Below, one piece after another: positions 1-16,949 of a stretch of 49,626 nucleotides of DNA; positions within the stretch are counted from its first letter, which is position 1, and each line of letters starts with the position of its first letter. Where the stretch lies: assembly GCF_001897685.1 (NCBI RefSeq), contig NZ_MKUG01000131.1:1-49626 (forward strand). Reading direction: 5' to 3'. The notes under the pieces were generated by a model. It saw only the letters and a program-made list of their open reading frames with translations, was not told the DNA's origin and searched no databases. The DNA comes from Thiobacillus sp. 65-1402 (GTDB lineage: Bacteria; Pseudomonadota; Gammaproteobacteria; Burkholderiales; Thiobacillaceae). Position numbers and translations under genes: made by a program.

Positions 1-1345
1 GCCCGATCAGCATGCCGGGGCCGCCCAGCTGGATCAGCAGCGTGCCGACCGGCAGCATTTTCTTCTCGACGTGGTCGGCGCGGATGCTGCCGACGCCGCC
101 CGCCAGCATGATGGGCTTGTGGTAACCGCGCCGCTGCTCCGCCACGGTCTCTTCGAAGGTACGGAAATAGCCGGCCAGGTTGGGACGGCCGAATTCGTTG
201 TTGAACGCCGCCGCGCCGATCGGGCCTTCGAGCATGATCGCGAGCGGCGTGACGATGCGCGCCGGCTTGCCGTAGGCGCCGGCTTCCCACGGCTGCTCGA
301 AGCCGGGAATGTTGAGGTTGGAAACCGAGAAGCCGGCGAGGCCGGCCTTGGGCTTGGAGCCGATGCCGGTCGCGCCCTCGTCGCGGATTTCGCCGCCGCT
401 GCCGGTGGCGGCGCCGGGGAAAGGCGAGATCGCGGTCGGATGGTTGTGCGTTTCCACCTTCATCAGCACGTGGGTGAGTTCGCTGCTGTAAGCGTAGCTG
501 CCGTCGGCGCGCGGGTAGAAGCGATCGATCTGCGCCCCCTCGATCACCGACGAGTTGTCGGAATACGCCACCACCGTGCCCGCGGGATGCGCTGCGTGGG
601 TGTCGCGGATCATGCCGAACAGCGACTTGGCCTGTGCCGCGCCGTCGATCACCCAGGCGGCGTTGAAGATCTTGTGGCGGCAGTGCTCGGAGTTGGCCTG
701 CGCGAACATCATCAGTTCGACGTCGGTGGGGTTGCGCCCGATGCGGGTGAAGTTGTCGACCAGGTATTCGACTTCGTCGTCCGACAGAGCCAGGCCGAGA
801 TCGCGGTTGGCGGCCTCCAGCGCGGCACGGCCGCCCGCCATCACGTCGATGGCGGTCAATTCGCGTGGCGGCACGTGCTGGAACAGCAGCTGCGCGGCTT
901 CCAGCGAGTCCATCACGGCTTCCGTCATGCGGTCGTGCAGCAGCGGCAGCAGCGCCGCCAGCGCCTGCCCCGAAAGCGCGTCGCCCTGCGGATCACACAA
1001 GCGATAGGCCACCCCGCGTTCGATCCGGCGCAGCTGGGCCAGGCCGCTGTTTCTGAGGATATCCGTCGCCTTGGACGACCACGGCGAAATCGTGCCCGGA
1101 CGCGGCGTGACCAGCAACTGCATGTCGTTCGCCGTCGGGCTGTCGGCGGGGGTGCCGTAATCCAGCGTTTTGTCGAGCTGCCGCGCGGCAGCCGCGTCCA
1201 GTTCGGCGTCCAGCTCCAGGAAATGCCAATGGCGCGCCGTCAATTCGCCCAGCGCAATGCCCAGCCGGGCGGCCTCCTGGCGGATTTTATCGATGCGGAA
1301 AGACGACAGCGCAGCACTGCCGGGGAGCGATACGATGGAAGACAT
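1..1345 (-). CDS. purL: Phosphoribosylformylglycinamidine synthase, 5' part
   Basis: ATP- and glutamine-dependent conversion of FGAR to FGAM in purine synthesis (cytoplasm). Only the first 448 codons are inside the window, out of roughly 1300 in the large single-chain proteobacterial form; the gene runs off the left edge. Reading from ATG at 1345, the N-terminal PurS-like and linker part is followed by the synthase-domain signatures [10 protein letters not shown] and [17 protein letters not shown], then a glycine-rich stretch ([12 protein letters not shown]) near the edge. These motifs are diagnostic of the family. It is the last visible gene of a minus-strand series after the DUF3330-like gene, 64 bp away. 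Confidence 0.96.
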   Translation of the reverse strand, partial: MSSIVSLPGSAALSSFRIDKIRQEAARLGIALGELTARHWHFLELDAELDAAAARQLDKTLDYGTPADSPTANDMQLLVTPRPGTISPWSSKATDILRNSGLAQLRRIERGVAYRLCDPQGDALSGQALAALLPLLHDRMTEAVMDSLEAAQLLFQHVPPRELTAIDVMAGGRAALEAANRDLGLALSDDEVEYLVDNFTRIGRNPTDVELMMFAQANSEHCRHKIFNAAWVIDGAAQAKSLFGMIRDTHAAHPAGTVVAYSDNSSVIEGAQIDRFYPRADGSYAYSSELTHVLMKVETHNHPTAISPFPGAATGSGGEIRDEGATGIGSKPKAGLAGFSVSNLNIPGFEQPWEAGAYGKPARIVTPLAIMLEGPIGAAAFNNEFGRPNLAGYFRTFEETVAEQRRGYHKPIMLAGGVGSIRADHVEKKMLPVGTLLIQLGGPGMLIG

Positions 1346-1409
1346 GAGCGCCTTTGCAAACAGGGCAAAGGCGCTATTTTAGCCGATTGGAGCGCTTGAC
1401 CGGACGGGC

Positions 1410-1616
1410 CTAGCGGCGAATCCGGCTCTGCTTCTGCCAGGCTTCGAGGCAGTCGAGCCCGCAAAAATGGTGGACGTAGTCCTGCGCGTCCGTCAGCTTG
1501 GCCGCATCGGCGGGGATTTCCTTCAAGCAGACTTCGCAGTTGAAAACCGTACAACTGTTTTCATCGGTGCATTGCGCCACCAAAGCGCCGGCAGGGGTGC
1601 GATGACGAGTATCCAT
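1410..1616 (-). CDS. Small DUF3330-like cysteine-rich protein
   Basis: A 68-residue protein with a cysteine layout typical of a small zinc-binding finger: CTVFNCEVC in the middle (residues 22-30) and HFCGLDC (50-56). The core EVCLKEIPADAAKLTDAQDY matches, from memory, the DUF3330 family, also found in mercury-resistance transposons. Its function is not established; metal binding is inferred from the cysteines. ATG at 1616. It lies between the PhnD-like gene and purL on the same strand, with no mobile-element remnant visible around it. Confidence 0.8.
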   Translation of the reverse strand: MDTRHRTPAGALVAQCTDENSCTVFNCEVCLKEIPADAAKLTDAQDYVHHFCGLDCLEAWQKQSRIRR

Positions 1617-1699
1617 GCGTATTCCAGAAAGTTTCGCAACACCTTGCAGTATAAGCCGCCGCGGGTATCCCGCAAGCCGGCCGGACAGGCCCGCGCGGG

Positions 1700-2497
1700 T
1701 CAGTAGCCGGCCTCCCGGATTGCCTGCTTGATCAGCTGGTAATCCGCCTGCTTGTCGATCACGAACCCCGTCACCTTGCTGTGGATGGTTTTTTGCAGGG
1801 ACTGGATGACGTCCGGGCTGAGCGCGGCGGCAGCGTTCCCCAGTTTGTCCTGCTCGGCCGCGGAGAAACGATTGCTCGCCATCAGGGTGAAATCCGGGGT
1901 TGCGGGCAAGGCATACCAGGTCTCGAACTCGCCCCTGGCGACCAGTTCGTCGGCCAGCTTGCTGCGCAGGCTGCCGGCCTGGGCAAAATCACGCTGCATC
2001 GCCAGCACCACCTCCTCCTGGGTTTTCAGGTTGAGGATCTGCACTGCATCCTGCCTGTTGCGCCTGAGCGTGTGGCGCGCCATCACGTCGAGCCAGGATT
2101 CCTTCTCGGTGAGCGCCACCGTCGCCACCGCGGCCCCCTTGCGGCGCACCAGAACGCCGGTGGCCTGGTCGCGCACCCGCGCCACCGGCGAGTAGCGGTG
2201 GTCCAGCGCGGCCACCGCCACCGACGGCGGCACAAGATACATGTCCAGCCGGCCGCCCTCCATGGAGCGCGCAATGCTTTTGATGCTGCGGAACAGGGTC
2301 AGCCCCGGTTTCGCGCCCATGGCCGCGCCAAGGGCCTGGGCAAAAGGCATCGCCCAGGCGCGGAAATCCCCCATGAGCACATCCGCCTTGCCGGTGCCCG
2401 GGTATATGCCCAGGTTCAGCTCCGTCCTGGCTGCATGCGCCGCCAGCGGCAGCGCGGGAAGCAGCGCCAGAGCGGCCAGAAAGTGTCGTCGTTGCAT
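1700..2497 (-). CDS. PhnD/SsuA-like periplasmic substrate-binding protein
   Basis: A secreted 265-residue protein. The basic start MQRRHFLAALALLPALPLAAHA is a signal peptide ending about residue 22. The mature part begins with LNLGIYPGTGKADVL, then a second-lobe segment LDMYLVPPSVAVAALDHRY, as in PhnD-type (phosphate/phosphonate, type 2 periplasmic-binding) proteins. Two ATGs are possible. The one at 2497 is preferred because GGAGA lies about six bases upstream; the ATG at 2503 would start almost on top of it. No ABC permease or ATPase gene is adjacent, so this may be an orphan binder, for example a sensor or scavenging protein. The ligand is unknown. Confidence 0.78.
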   Translation of the reverse strand: MQRRHFLAALALLPALPLAAHAARTELNLGIYPGTGKADVLMGDFRAWAMPFAQALGAAMGAKPGLTLFRSIKSIARSMEGGRLDMYLVPPSVAVAALDHRYSPVARVRDQATGVLVRRKGAAVATVALTEKESWLDVMARHTLRRNRQDAVQILNLKTQEEVVLAMQRDFAQAGSLRSKLADELVARGEFETWYALPATPDFTLMASNRFSAAEQDKLGNAAAALSPDVIQSLQKTIHSKVTGFVIDKQADYQLIKQAIREAGY

Positions 2498-2687
2498 CTT
2501 CATTCTCCATTTTCCGGGCTGGACGCGCGGCAAACCATCAACGGCATTGCGCAAGCTGCGCTGGATACCAGGCGACGTAGTCATTTTCAACCAGTCCGGT
2601 GTGCCGCCACGGGAACGCTGCACGCAATCGCGCCGCCGCCGGGATTAAGATGTCCGCTGCGCCCCGACTTGATCCCCCTGTCTGCCC

Positions 2688-4100
2688 ATGCCGACCACTC
2701 CCGCTTCCCTCGTTTCTCCGCCGCTGTTCACAGCCGCCGACATCCGCATCGTCGAGCGGCATTGGGCGGACACCCGCCCCGCAACCTCGTTGATGGAACG
2801 GGCGGGCGCCGCGGCCGCCGAACTGGCGGGCGCGCTCGCCCGCGAATCGGGCGAGCCGATACTGCTGCTGGCCGGCCCCGGCAACAACGGCGGCGACGCC
2901 CTGGTCGCCGCGCGACACCTGATGGCGCAGGGTTTCCGCGTGCTCGTCGCCAGCCGTGCCGACCCCGCGCGCCTGCCGCCGGATGCTGCGCATGCCTGGG
3001 CCGCCTGGCGCGAAAGCGGCGGTGCGATCCTGGCGGACATCCCGCCGTCGCAGCGATACAGCCTGGTCGTCGACGGCCTGTACGGTGTCGGCCTGCAGCG
3101 CGAGGTCACGGGCGAGGACGCACGCTGGATCGCGCAGGCGAACCGGCTCGACTGCCCGCGCCTGGCGCTCGACGTGCCGAGCGGGCTGGACAGCGACCGC
3201 GGCTGCGTGCGCGGCTGCGCGTTCGCCGCCGACCACACGCTGACCTTCCTCGGCCTCAAGCCGGGACTCCTCACCGCGGACGGCCCCGACCACGCCGGCA
3301 CGCTTCATCTCGACATGCTCGACGTCGACCCGGCCGCCCTGCCCGCCGTGCCGGGGATCGCGCTGACGCAGCTGGAAGCGCGCCACGGCCTGCCGCCGCG
3401 CAAACGCAACAGTCACAAGGGCAGCTACGGCCATGTCGGCATCGTCGGCGGCGCCCGCGGCATGGTCGGCGCGTGTCTCATCGCCGGGCGCGCGGCGCTC
3501 GCGCAGGGCACGGGCAGCGTCACCCTGGGGGTGCTGGACGAGCGCATCGTGGTCGATTACGGCGAGCCGCGGCTGATGTTCGCCGCCCCGGAGAATCTGC
3601 TGGAGGCGGGCCCGAGCGTGCTGGCGATCGGTCCCGGGCTGGGTCAGGGCACGCGTGCGCATGCGCTGCTGGAAGCTGCGCTGGGGGCGCCCTGCCCGCT
3701 GGTGCTGGATGCCGATGCGCTGAACCTGCTGGCCGGCGATGCGGCCCTGGCGGGCCGGGCGGCGCAGCGCACCGCGCCCACCCTGCTCACCCCGCATCCC
3801 GGCGAAGCCGCGCGCCTGCTCGGCGCATCCAGCGGCGACATCCAGGCGGACCGGATCGGGGCGGCACAACGGCTGTGCACGCAATTCCACGCGCACGTCG
3901 TGCTGAAAGGGACTGGCAGCGTGATCGCCCACCCCGGCGGCCGCTACGCCATCAACACCACGGGCGGGCCGTGGCTGGCGCAGGCGGGCTCGGGCGACCG
4001 CCTGACCGGCATGGTCGCCGCGCTGCTGGGCCAGGGAATGGAGGCAGGGGATGCGCTGGAGGCCGCCGCCTGGCTGCACGGCGGCGCTGCGGCGGGCTGA
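2688..4100 (+). CDS. nnr: Bifunctional NAD(P)H-hydrate epimerase / ADP-dependent dehydratase
   Basis: Repairs hydrated NAD(P)H: the N-terminal YjeF_N half epimerises R/S-NAD(P)HX, and the C-terminal half dehydrates S-NAD(P)HX using ADP. The N-domain shows LLLAGPGNNGGDALVAARHL (about residues 62-82). The kinase-like C-domain shows GSYGHVGIVGGARGMVGA, AIGPGLGQG, LVLDADALNLLAG, LLTPHPGEAARLLG and the phosphate-binding AGSGDRLTGM near residue 445. The protein is 470 residues and ends directly after WLHGGAAAG, where family members usually continue for about 30 more residues, so the C-terminus looks short. It is the only plus-strand gene in the left part and converges on galU with no spacer. Confidence 0.93.
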   Translation: MPTTPASLVSPPLFTAADIRIVERHWADTRPATSLMERAGAAAAELAGALARESGEPILLLAGPGNNGGDALVAARHLMAQGFRVLVASRADPARLPPDAAHAWAAWRESGGAILADIPPSQRYSLVVDGLYGVGLQREVTGEDARWIAQANRLDCPRLALDVPSGLDSDRGCVRGCAFAADHTLTFLGLKPGLLTADGPDHAGTLHLDMLDVDPAALPAVPGIALTQLEARHGLPPRKRNSHKGSYGHVGIVGGARGMVGACLIAGRAALAQGTGSVTLGVLDERIVVDYGEPRLMFAAPENLLEAGPSVLAIGPGLGQGTRAHALLEAALGAPCPLVLDADALNLLAGDAALAGRAAQRTAPTLLTPHPGEAARLLGASSGDIQADRIGAAQRLCTQFHAHVVLKGTGSVIAHPGGRYAINTTGGPWLAQAGSGDRLTGMVAALLGQGMEAGDALEAAAWLHGGAAAG

Positions 4101-4970
4101 TCAGCAGACACGGTTTTTCAGATACGCGGCGAAGTCCTCGCTGACTTCGCTGTGGCGCAACGCATATTCCACCGTCGCCTGCAGGTAGCCGAGCTTGCTG
4201 CCGCAGTCGTAGCGCACGCCGTCGTAGGCGTAGGCCAGCACCTGCTGTTCCTTCAGCAGCGCGGCGATGGCGTCGGTGAGCTGCAGTTCGCCGCCGGCGC
4301 CCGGCTTGAGATGCTGGATGTGGTGGAAGATGCGCGGCGTCAGGATATAGCGGCCGACCACGCCGAGGGTCGACGGCGCTTCCTCCGGCTTGGGCTTCTC
4401 GACGATGGCGTTGACGCGCGACACGCGCTCGGCCATCGGGCTGGCGTCGACGATGCCGTAGGACGCGGTGTCCTCCGGCGCCACCTGCTGCACCCCGAGC
4501 ACCGAGCACTGGTAGTAGTTGTACTGGTCGACCATCTGCTTCATCACCGACGGCGTGCCGTCGAGCAGGTCGTCGGCGAGGATGACGGCAAACGGCTCGT
4601 TGCCGACCACCGGCTGCGCGCACAGCACCGCGTGGCCGAGGCCCAGCGCCTCGGCCTGGCGGATGTAGATGAAGTTGACGCCGGCCGGGCGGATCGACTG
4701 CACCAGTTCCAGCACGCGCTTCTTGCCGCGCGCCTCCAGTTCGGTCTCCAGCTCGTAGGCCTTGTCGAAGTGGTCCTCGACGGTGCGCTTGGTGCGGCTG
4801 CTGATGAAGATGATGTCGGTGATGCCGGCGTCCATCGCCTCCTCGACCGCATACTGGATCAGCGGCTTGTCGACGATGGGCAGCATTTCCTTGGGGCTGG
4901 CCTTGGTGGCGGGCAAAAAACGGGTGCCCAGGCCGGCCACCGGAAATACGGCTTTTTTTACTTTTTGCAT
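4101..4970 (-). CDS. galU: UTP-glucose-1-phosphate uridylyltransferase
   Basis: Makes UDP-glucose from UTP and glucose-1-phosphate for envelope polysaccharide and LPS precursors. The N-terminal nucleotidyltransferase signature [19 protein letters not shown] (residues 14-32) is followed by [18 protein letters not shown] and [12 protein letters not shown], all characteristic of bacterial GalU. Length 289 residues, normal. ATG at 4970 has GGGAAG upstream. It is the last gene of the pyrG-to-galU series; its stop touches the stop of nnr (TGA and TGA back to back, reading TGATCA on the plus strand). Confidence 0.97.
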   Translation of the reverse strand: MQKVKKAVFPVAGLGTRFLPATKASPKEMLPIVDKPLIQYAVEEAMDAGITDIIFISSRTKRTVEDHFDKAYELETELEARGKKRVLELVQSIRPAGVNFIYIRQAEALGLGHAVLCAQPVVGNEPFAVILADDLLDGTPSVMKQMVDQYNYYQCSVLGVQQVAPEDTASYGIVDASPMAERVSRVNAIVEKPKPEEAPSTLGVVGRYILTPRIFHHIQHLKPGAGGELQLTDAIAALLKEQQVLAYAYDGVRYDCGSKLGYLQATVEYALRHSEVSEDFAAYLKNRVC

Positions 4971-4995
4971 GTCGCTTCCCTGTCTGTCCTTTGGT

Positions 4996-9904
<4,909 letters not shown>

Positions 9905-9926
9905 CTATCCTTCAAATTCAATTCTT

Positions 9927-10027
9927 ATCCGCGAATACCCGAAGGGCATGAAGGGCGCTAAGGGGCGCGAAGGAAAAACAAGACCAAACTCCGGGTTTTC
10001 TTCGCGTTTCTTCGCGTCCTTCGCGGA

Positions 10028-10028
<1 letters not shown>
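9927..10028. repeat. REP-like imperfect inverted repeat built on GCGAAG units
   Basis: About 102 bp between kdsA and eno. The ends are a perfect 9-bp inverted pair, ATCCGCGAA (9927-9935) and TTCGCGGAT (10020-10028). Inside, GAAGGGC/GCGAAGG-type units on the left face CTTCGCG units on the right, giving a long imperfect hairpin. The right end overlaps the first base of the kdsA stop codon. Similar GCGAAG-rich intergenic elements are common in many bacterial genomes (recalled, not searched). It may be a mobile repeat or an mRNA stem that separates kdsA and eno expression. Confidence 0.7.
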
Positions 10029-12618
<2,590 letters not shown>

Positions 12619-13899
12619 TCAGGGGCGGCGCCGGTCGATCAGGATTTTCACGCCGCTCGCGCCCACCGTCACGTTGGCGGCGGTGCCCTCCAGATCGCCC
12701 GGCTGGGCCATCGGGTTGCCGGATCGGGAAAGGCGAGCCACCAGCGTCACCTGCCTGTGCTGCGAAAGGGCATTGCCGGGGTTCATCGCCGCCCTGTCGT
12801 CGAGTTCGAATTCCAGCGGCAGCCGGCCGGCACTCGCGCGGATCGCAGCGACCGGCGGACCGCCTGAACCCGCGCGCGCGAAGAGAAAGAGCACGTCCGT
12901 CTCCGCGAGGCTGGACTTCAGCGCCGGAGCGACGTCAACGCTGCCCCGGATCGTTGCGCCCGCGGCGATCGGCGCCGCTCCGCCGTCAGCGGGGGGCGGA
13001 CTGGCCAGTCCGGACACACCCGGCCGGGCCAGGCGTTCGGCTTCGGTCAGCGCGGCCAGCACGCTCTGGGCAACGGGTGATTCCGGCGGCAGCAAGCCAT
13101 GCATGCGCTTCAGATACACGCTGGCCCTGGAAAAGTCGCCTTCCTGCAAGGCATTGAAGCCGGCCATTTCCAGGGCCTTGAGGTCTTCGGGATCGATCTC
13201 CAGCGCCTGCCGCACCAGTTCCATCGGCCTGCCTGCCAGCACAAACCGGTTGGCGATGGCCAGCGCCTCGGCATAGCCGGACAGCACCGACGCATCCTGC
13301 GGCAAGAGCCGGGCCGCCCTTTCGTACGCCTGCAACGCTCGGGGCCACTGCTCCGTCGCCGCGTAGGAGCGGGCCAGCATCGACCATGCCTCGCCGTCAC
13401 CCGGATTGGCCCGGGTTTTTTCTTCCACCTTGCGGATCAGGTCCATGAAATCATGCCCGTTCGCCGCGCCGGCCATGGCGGAAGGGGCCGTCACGGACTG
13501 CGCATCGGCAATGGCAAGCAGGGAAGCGGGGTTGCCCAGCCAGTAATAGAGAGCGAAGGCGGCGGCGGGCAGCACCGCGCCCAGGGCATATCCCAGCTTG
13601 CGGCTGCCGGACGGGGCGGGTTCGGGATGCGCTTCCGCGGCCAGGGCATCGTCGGCCAGGCGGGTTTCCAGTTCCAGCCTGGCGCTTTGGTACTGCGCAT
13701 CGGAAAGCAGGCCGTTGGCGCGATCGGCTTCCATTTCCTTCATCTGGTCCCGGTAAACGGCGATATTGACGTCGCGCCGGACAGCCTTGCCTGCCCCGCC
13801 CCGCGCACGCAACAAGGGAGGCAGCACGAAGGCCAGGGCAACGACGACGCAGACGGCGGCGGCAATCCAGAACAGGGACACGGTCCAGAGCGGGTTCAT
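12619..13899 (-). CDS. ccmI: Cytochrome c maturation protein CcmI (CycH)
   Basis: Apocytochrome c chaperone of the haem ligation complex. 426 residues: two N-terminal membrane segments (about 5-27 and 98-118) with the cytoplasmic CcmI signature between them (NIAVYRDQMKEMEADRANGLLSD, positions 46-68), then a periplasmic TPR region (AWSMLARSYAATEQWPRAL and following) and a C-terminal domain with FLFARAGSGGPPVAAIR. It overlaps ccmH by four bases (ATGA) and is the last gene of the ccm operon. Confidence 0.93.
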   Translation of the reverse strand: MNPLWTVSLFWIAAAVCVVVALAFVLPPLLRARGGAGKAVRRDVNIAVYRDQMKEMEADRANGLLSDAQYQSARLELETRLADDALAAEAHPEPAPSGSRKLGYALGAVLPAAAFALYYWLGNPASLLAIADAQSVTAPSAMAGAANGHDFMDLIRKVEEKTRANPGDGEAWSMLARSYAATEQWPRALQAYERAARLLPQDASVLSGYAEALAIANRFVLAGRPMELVRQALEIDPEDLKALEMAGFNALQEGDFSRASVYLKRMHGLLPPESPVAQSVLAALTEAERLARPGVSGLASPPPADGGAAPIAAGATIRGSVDVAPALKSSLAETDVLFLFARAGSGGPPVAAIRASAGRLPLEFELDDRAAMNPGNALSQHRQVTLVARLSRSGNPMAQPGDLEGTAANVTVGASGVKILIDRRRP

Positions 13900-14375
13900 T
13901 TTTCTTCCAGAAGTTGGGCGGCAGCGGCGCGTTTTTTCTCGTCCAGCGGGACGGCCGGCACGTCGCGGCGCCGCCGCAGGGTCAGGTACCAGGCGCCGCC
14001 GCCGATGCCCAGGAACAGCACGGGGCCAAGCCAGAGCAGCCAGGTCACCGGCTTGAACGGCGGGCGATACAGCACGAAATCGCCGTAGCGCTCGGTGAGA
14101 TAGGCGACGACCTCGCGGTCGTTTTTGCCGGCCTTCATCTGCGCGCGGATCTCGCGCCGCAGGTCCTCCGCCAGCGCGGCTTGCGAGCCGGCCAGAGACT
14201 CGTTCTGGCAGACCAGACAGCGCAGGTCTGCCGCCAGATTGACCAGGCGCTGCTCGATGACGGGGTCGTCCGCGCTGGGCAGCGCCGCCTTCGGCGCCGC
14301 TTCGGCGGCCTGCGCCGGCAGCGAAACCGCCAGCAGAATGGCCAGCAGGGCGGGTTTGATGCGGCCAGGTTTCAT
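13896..14375 (-). CDS. ccmH: Cytochrome c maturation protein CcmH (CycL)
   Basis: Thiol oxidoreductase handling the CxxCH motif of apocytochromes c. 159 residues: signal peptide (about 1-23, ending AQA), then the family motif LRCLVCQNESLAGS with the redox pair C53/C56, QMKAGKNDREVVAYLTERYGDF, and a C-terminal membrane segment (about 111-130). ATG at 14375 overlaps the end of ccmG by four bases. A much longer open frame continues upstream across ccmG and ccmF, but it is out of frame with those genes and is not a fusion. Confidence 0.96.
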   Translation of the reverse strand: MKPGRIKPALLAILLAVSLPAQAAEAAPKAALPSADDPVIEQRLVNLAADLRCLVCQNESLAGSQAALAEDLRREIRAQMKAGKNDREVVAYLTERYGDFVLYRPPFKPVTWLLWLGPVLFLGIGGGAWYLTLRRRRDVPAVPLDEKKRAAAAQLLEEK

Positions 14376-14893
14376 GCGCCCAGCTCCTTGAGTTTCGGTT
14401 CGAACTTGGTCTGCCATACGTCGGGGCCGATCGGGCCGACGTGCTTCAGCCGCACGATGCCCTCGCGGTCGATGATGTAGGTCTCGGGCGTACCGGTGAC
14501 GCCGTAATCGATGCCGACCCGGCCGTCGAGGTCGTCCGGCACGGCGACATAGGGGCTGCCGGTGCGCGCCAGCAAGGCCTGCGCCTCGCGATCCGCGTCC
14601 TTCCAGTTGAGGCCGACGATGGGGATGCGGCCGCTCTGTGCAAGCTGCATCAGGAAGCCGTGCTCCTGGCGGCACGACACGCACCAGGGCGCCCAGATAT
14701 TGAGCATCCAGATCTTGCCCTTCATGTCGGCCGGGCTGAAGGACGCGCCCGCATCCCCCACCAATGGCAGCGTGAAGGCGGGCGCCGTACGGCCGATGAA
14801 GGGCGAAGGCACCTCGCGCGGATTGAGGAACAGGCCTTTGGCGAAAAAGCCGACAAGGACGAGGAAAAGGACGAGCGGCAGCCAGCGCTTCAT
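14372..14893 (-). CDS. ccmG: Thiol:disulfide interchange protein CcmG (DsbE)
   Basis: Membrane-anchored periplasmic thioredoxin-like reductant for cytochrome c maturation. 173 residues: one N-terminal anchor (residues 4-22), TAPAFTLPLV, the active site APWCVSCRQEH (C71/C74), GLNWKDA, and the cis-proline loop GVTGTPETYIIDREG. The CVSC active site is a usual DsbE variant. ATG at 14893, three bases downstream of the ccmF stop; its stop overlaps the ccmH start. Confidence 0.96.
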   Translation of the reverse strand: MKRWLPLVLFLVLVGFFAKGLFLNPREVPSPFIGRTAPAFTLPLVGDAGASFSPADMKGKIWMLNIWAPWCVSCRQEHGFLMQLAQSGRIPIVGLNWKDADREAQALLARTGSPYVAVPDDLDGRVGIDYGVTGTPETYIIDREGIVRLKHVGPIGPDVWQTKFEPKLKELGA

Positions 14894-14896
14894 GAT

Positions 14897-16876
14897 TCAG
14901 GCTCCCTGCGCCGCGAGATGCTTCGGCACTTCGCTGCGCCGCAGCGCGATGCGGTAGCGTTTGTCGGAGGCCGCCATGAATCCGCCCGCCACCATCAACA
15001 GGGCACCGAGCCAGAGCCAGTTGATGAACGGCTTGTAGAACAGACGCACGGTCCAGGCGCCGTCCGACCCGTCGAGCGGTTCGCCCATGGCGACATAGAT
15101 ATCGCGGAAGAGGTTCGGATGCACCGAGGCCTCGGTCATCCCCATGCCCGAGGCGTTGTAGACGCGCTTTTCGGGGTGCAGCGTGGCCACTGGCTTGCCG
15201 TTGCGGCTGACCTCCACGGTGCCGCGGGCGGCGCGGTAATTGGGACCCTCGTGCGCGGCGGCGCCGCGGAAGGTGAAGGTGTAGCCGGCGAGCTCGGCAG
15301 CGCTTCCCACCTCCATGCGCACGTCGCGCTCGGCCGAGTAGTTGGCGACCGCAGCGATGCCGGCGACGCCGACGGCGATGCCCAGGTGCGCCAGCTGCAT
15401 CCCCCAGAAGCTGCGCGGCAAGCCAGCCAGCTTCCGCATCGCACCGCCCTGACCGTGTTTGAGCCGCTCGCCGAATGCCGCCAGCACCGTCAGCGCGATC
15501 CAGGCGGCGAGGAAAAATCCCAGGCTCGCCCAGGGATTGAAGCCGTCCAGCGTCAGCGGCAGCAGCAGGCCGGCGGCAAGCGCCACGCCGAGCGCCCACT
15601 TCAGACGGGTGGCGAGGTCCGGCAGGCTGGCTTCCTTCCAGCGCACCAGCGGGCCGACGCCCATGAGAAACAGGGCCGGCGCCATCAGCGGCACGAACAC
15701 GGCGTTGAAGTAAGGCGGGCCGACGGAGATCTTGCCCAGCCCCATGGCGTCCATGAACAGCGGATACAGCGTGCCGAGCAGCACCGAACCCAGCGCCGCG
15801 ATCAGGATCGCGTTGTTGGCCAGCAGCAGCGACTCGCGCGAGAACCAGGTGAAGCCGCCGCCGCTGATCATTTTCGGCGCGCGCCAGGCATACAGCGCGA
15901 GCGAGCCGCCGATGACGACGGCGAGGAAGCCGAGAATGAAGGCGCCGCGTGCCGGGTCGGTGGCGAAAGCGTGCACCGACGACAGCACGCCGGAACGCAC
16001 CAGGAAGGTGCCGAGCAGCGACAGCGCGAACGCGGTCAGCGCGAGCAGCACGGTCCAGGCCTTGAAGGCGCCGCGCTTTTCGGTGACGGCGAGCGAGTGC
16101 ATCAGGGCAGTACCGGCGATCCACGGCATGAACGAGGCGTTCTCGGTGGGATCCCAGAACCACCAGCCGCCCCAGCCCAGTTCGCGGTAGGCCCACCAGC
16201 TGCCGAGCACGATGCCGAGGGTGAGGAAGGCCCACGCCACGGTGGTCCACGGCCGCGACCAGCGTGCCCAGGCGACGTCCAGCTTGCCGGAAAGCAGCGC
16301 GGCGATGGCGAAGGCGAAGGCCACCGCGAAACCGACGTAGCCCATGTACAGCATGGGCGGGTGAATGATCATGCCCCAGTCCTGCAGCAGCGGATTCATG
16401 TCGTTGCCGTCCATGGCGGCAGGCAGCAGGCGCTCGAACGGGTTGGAGGTGGTGAGCAGAAAGGCGAGGAAGCCGACCGAGATCAGCCCCATGACGCCGA
16501 TCACGCGCGCCGCCATGTCCTCCGGCAGGTGGCGCGAGAACACCGACACCGCGGTGCTCCAGAAGCCGAGGATCAGCACCCACAGCAGCAGGGAGCCTTC
16601 GTGCGAGCCCCAGGTGGCGGTCAGGCGATAGATCTCGGGCAACTGCGAGAACGAGTTGCGCGCCACGTTCTCGACCGAGAAATCGTTGGTCAGAAACGAA
16701 TACGCCAGGCAGGCAAAGGCAACGGCGACGAACACGAACTGGCCCCGCGCGGCGGGCCGCGCCACCGCCATCAGCGTGAAATTGCCGCGCTGCGCGCCGT
16801 ACAGCGGCAGGATGGCCTGGGTCAACGCCAGCAGCAGCGCGACAATCAGGGCGAAATGGCCGAGTTCGGGGATCAT
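14897..16876 (-). CDS. ccmF: Haem lyase subunit CcmF
   Basis: Large multi-pass inner-membrane subunit of the cytochrome c haem lyase. 659 residues with many hydrophobic segments. The tryptophan-rich haem-handling motif WGGWWFWDPTENASFMPW is present, with flanking conserved histidine regions IHPPMLYMGYVG and TWGSHEGSLLLW, and FLVRSGVLSSVHAFATDP. Length and motifs are canonical. Its ATG at 16876 lies 73 bp after the ccmE stop. Confidence 0.97.
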   Translation of the reverse strand: MIPELGHFALIVALLLALTQAILPLYGAQRGNFTLMAVARPAARGQFVFVAVAFACLAYSFLTNDFSVENVARNSFSQLPEIYRLTATWGSHEGSLLLWVLILGFWSTAVSVFSRHLPEDMAARVIGVMGLISVGFLAFLLTTSNPFERLLPAAMDGNDMNPLLQDWGMIIHPPMLYMGYVGFAVAFAFAIAALLSGKLDVAWARWSRPWTTVAWAFLTLGIVLGSWWAYRELGWGGWWFWDPTENASFMPWIAGTALMHSLAVTEKRGAFKAWTVLLALTAFALSLLGTFLVRSGVLSSVHAFATDPARGAFILGFLAVVIGGSLALYAWRAPKMISGGGFTWFSRESLLLANNAILIAALGSVLLGTLYPLFMDAMGLGKISVGPPYFNAVFVPLMAPALFLMGVGPLVRWKEASLPDLATRLKWALGVALAAGLLLPLTLDGFNPWASLGFFLAAWIALTVLAAFGERLKHGQGGAMRKLAGLPRSFWGMQLAHLGIAVGVAGIAAVANYSAERDVRMEVGSAAELAGYTFTFRGAAAHEGPNYRAARGTVEVSRNGKPVATLHPEKRVYNASGMGMTEASVHPNLFRDIYVAMGEPLDGSDGAWTVRLFYKPFINWLWLGALLMVAGGFMAASDKRYRIALRRSEVPKHLAAQGA

Positions 16877-16949
16877 GGTGCCTACCTCAAGTTAAACCAT
16901 GGGGTTCCTGCCGCAGCAGCAACGTTATGCATGAAGCGCCGGACCGCTC

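Noticed and set aside
1410-1616. Mercury-transposon remnant suggested by the DUF3330-like gene
   Set aside because: No transposase, resolvase, mer gene or terminal inverted repeat nearby; the family also occurs as a stand-alone chromosomal gene.
1781-4144. Very long plus-strand open frame over the PhnD-like and nnr genes
   Set aside because: Arginine/alanine/proline-rich, no domain, antisense or out of frame to two clear genes; a GC-content artefact.
13896-16583. Apparent CcmH fused to a long upstream extension
   Set aside because: The extension is out of frame with ccmG and ccmF and low-complexity; CcmH has its own signal peptide at ATG 14375.
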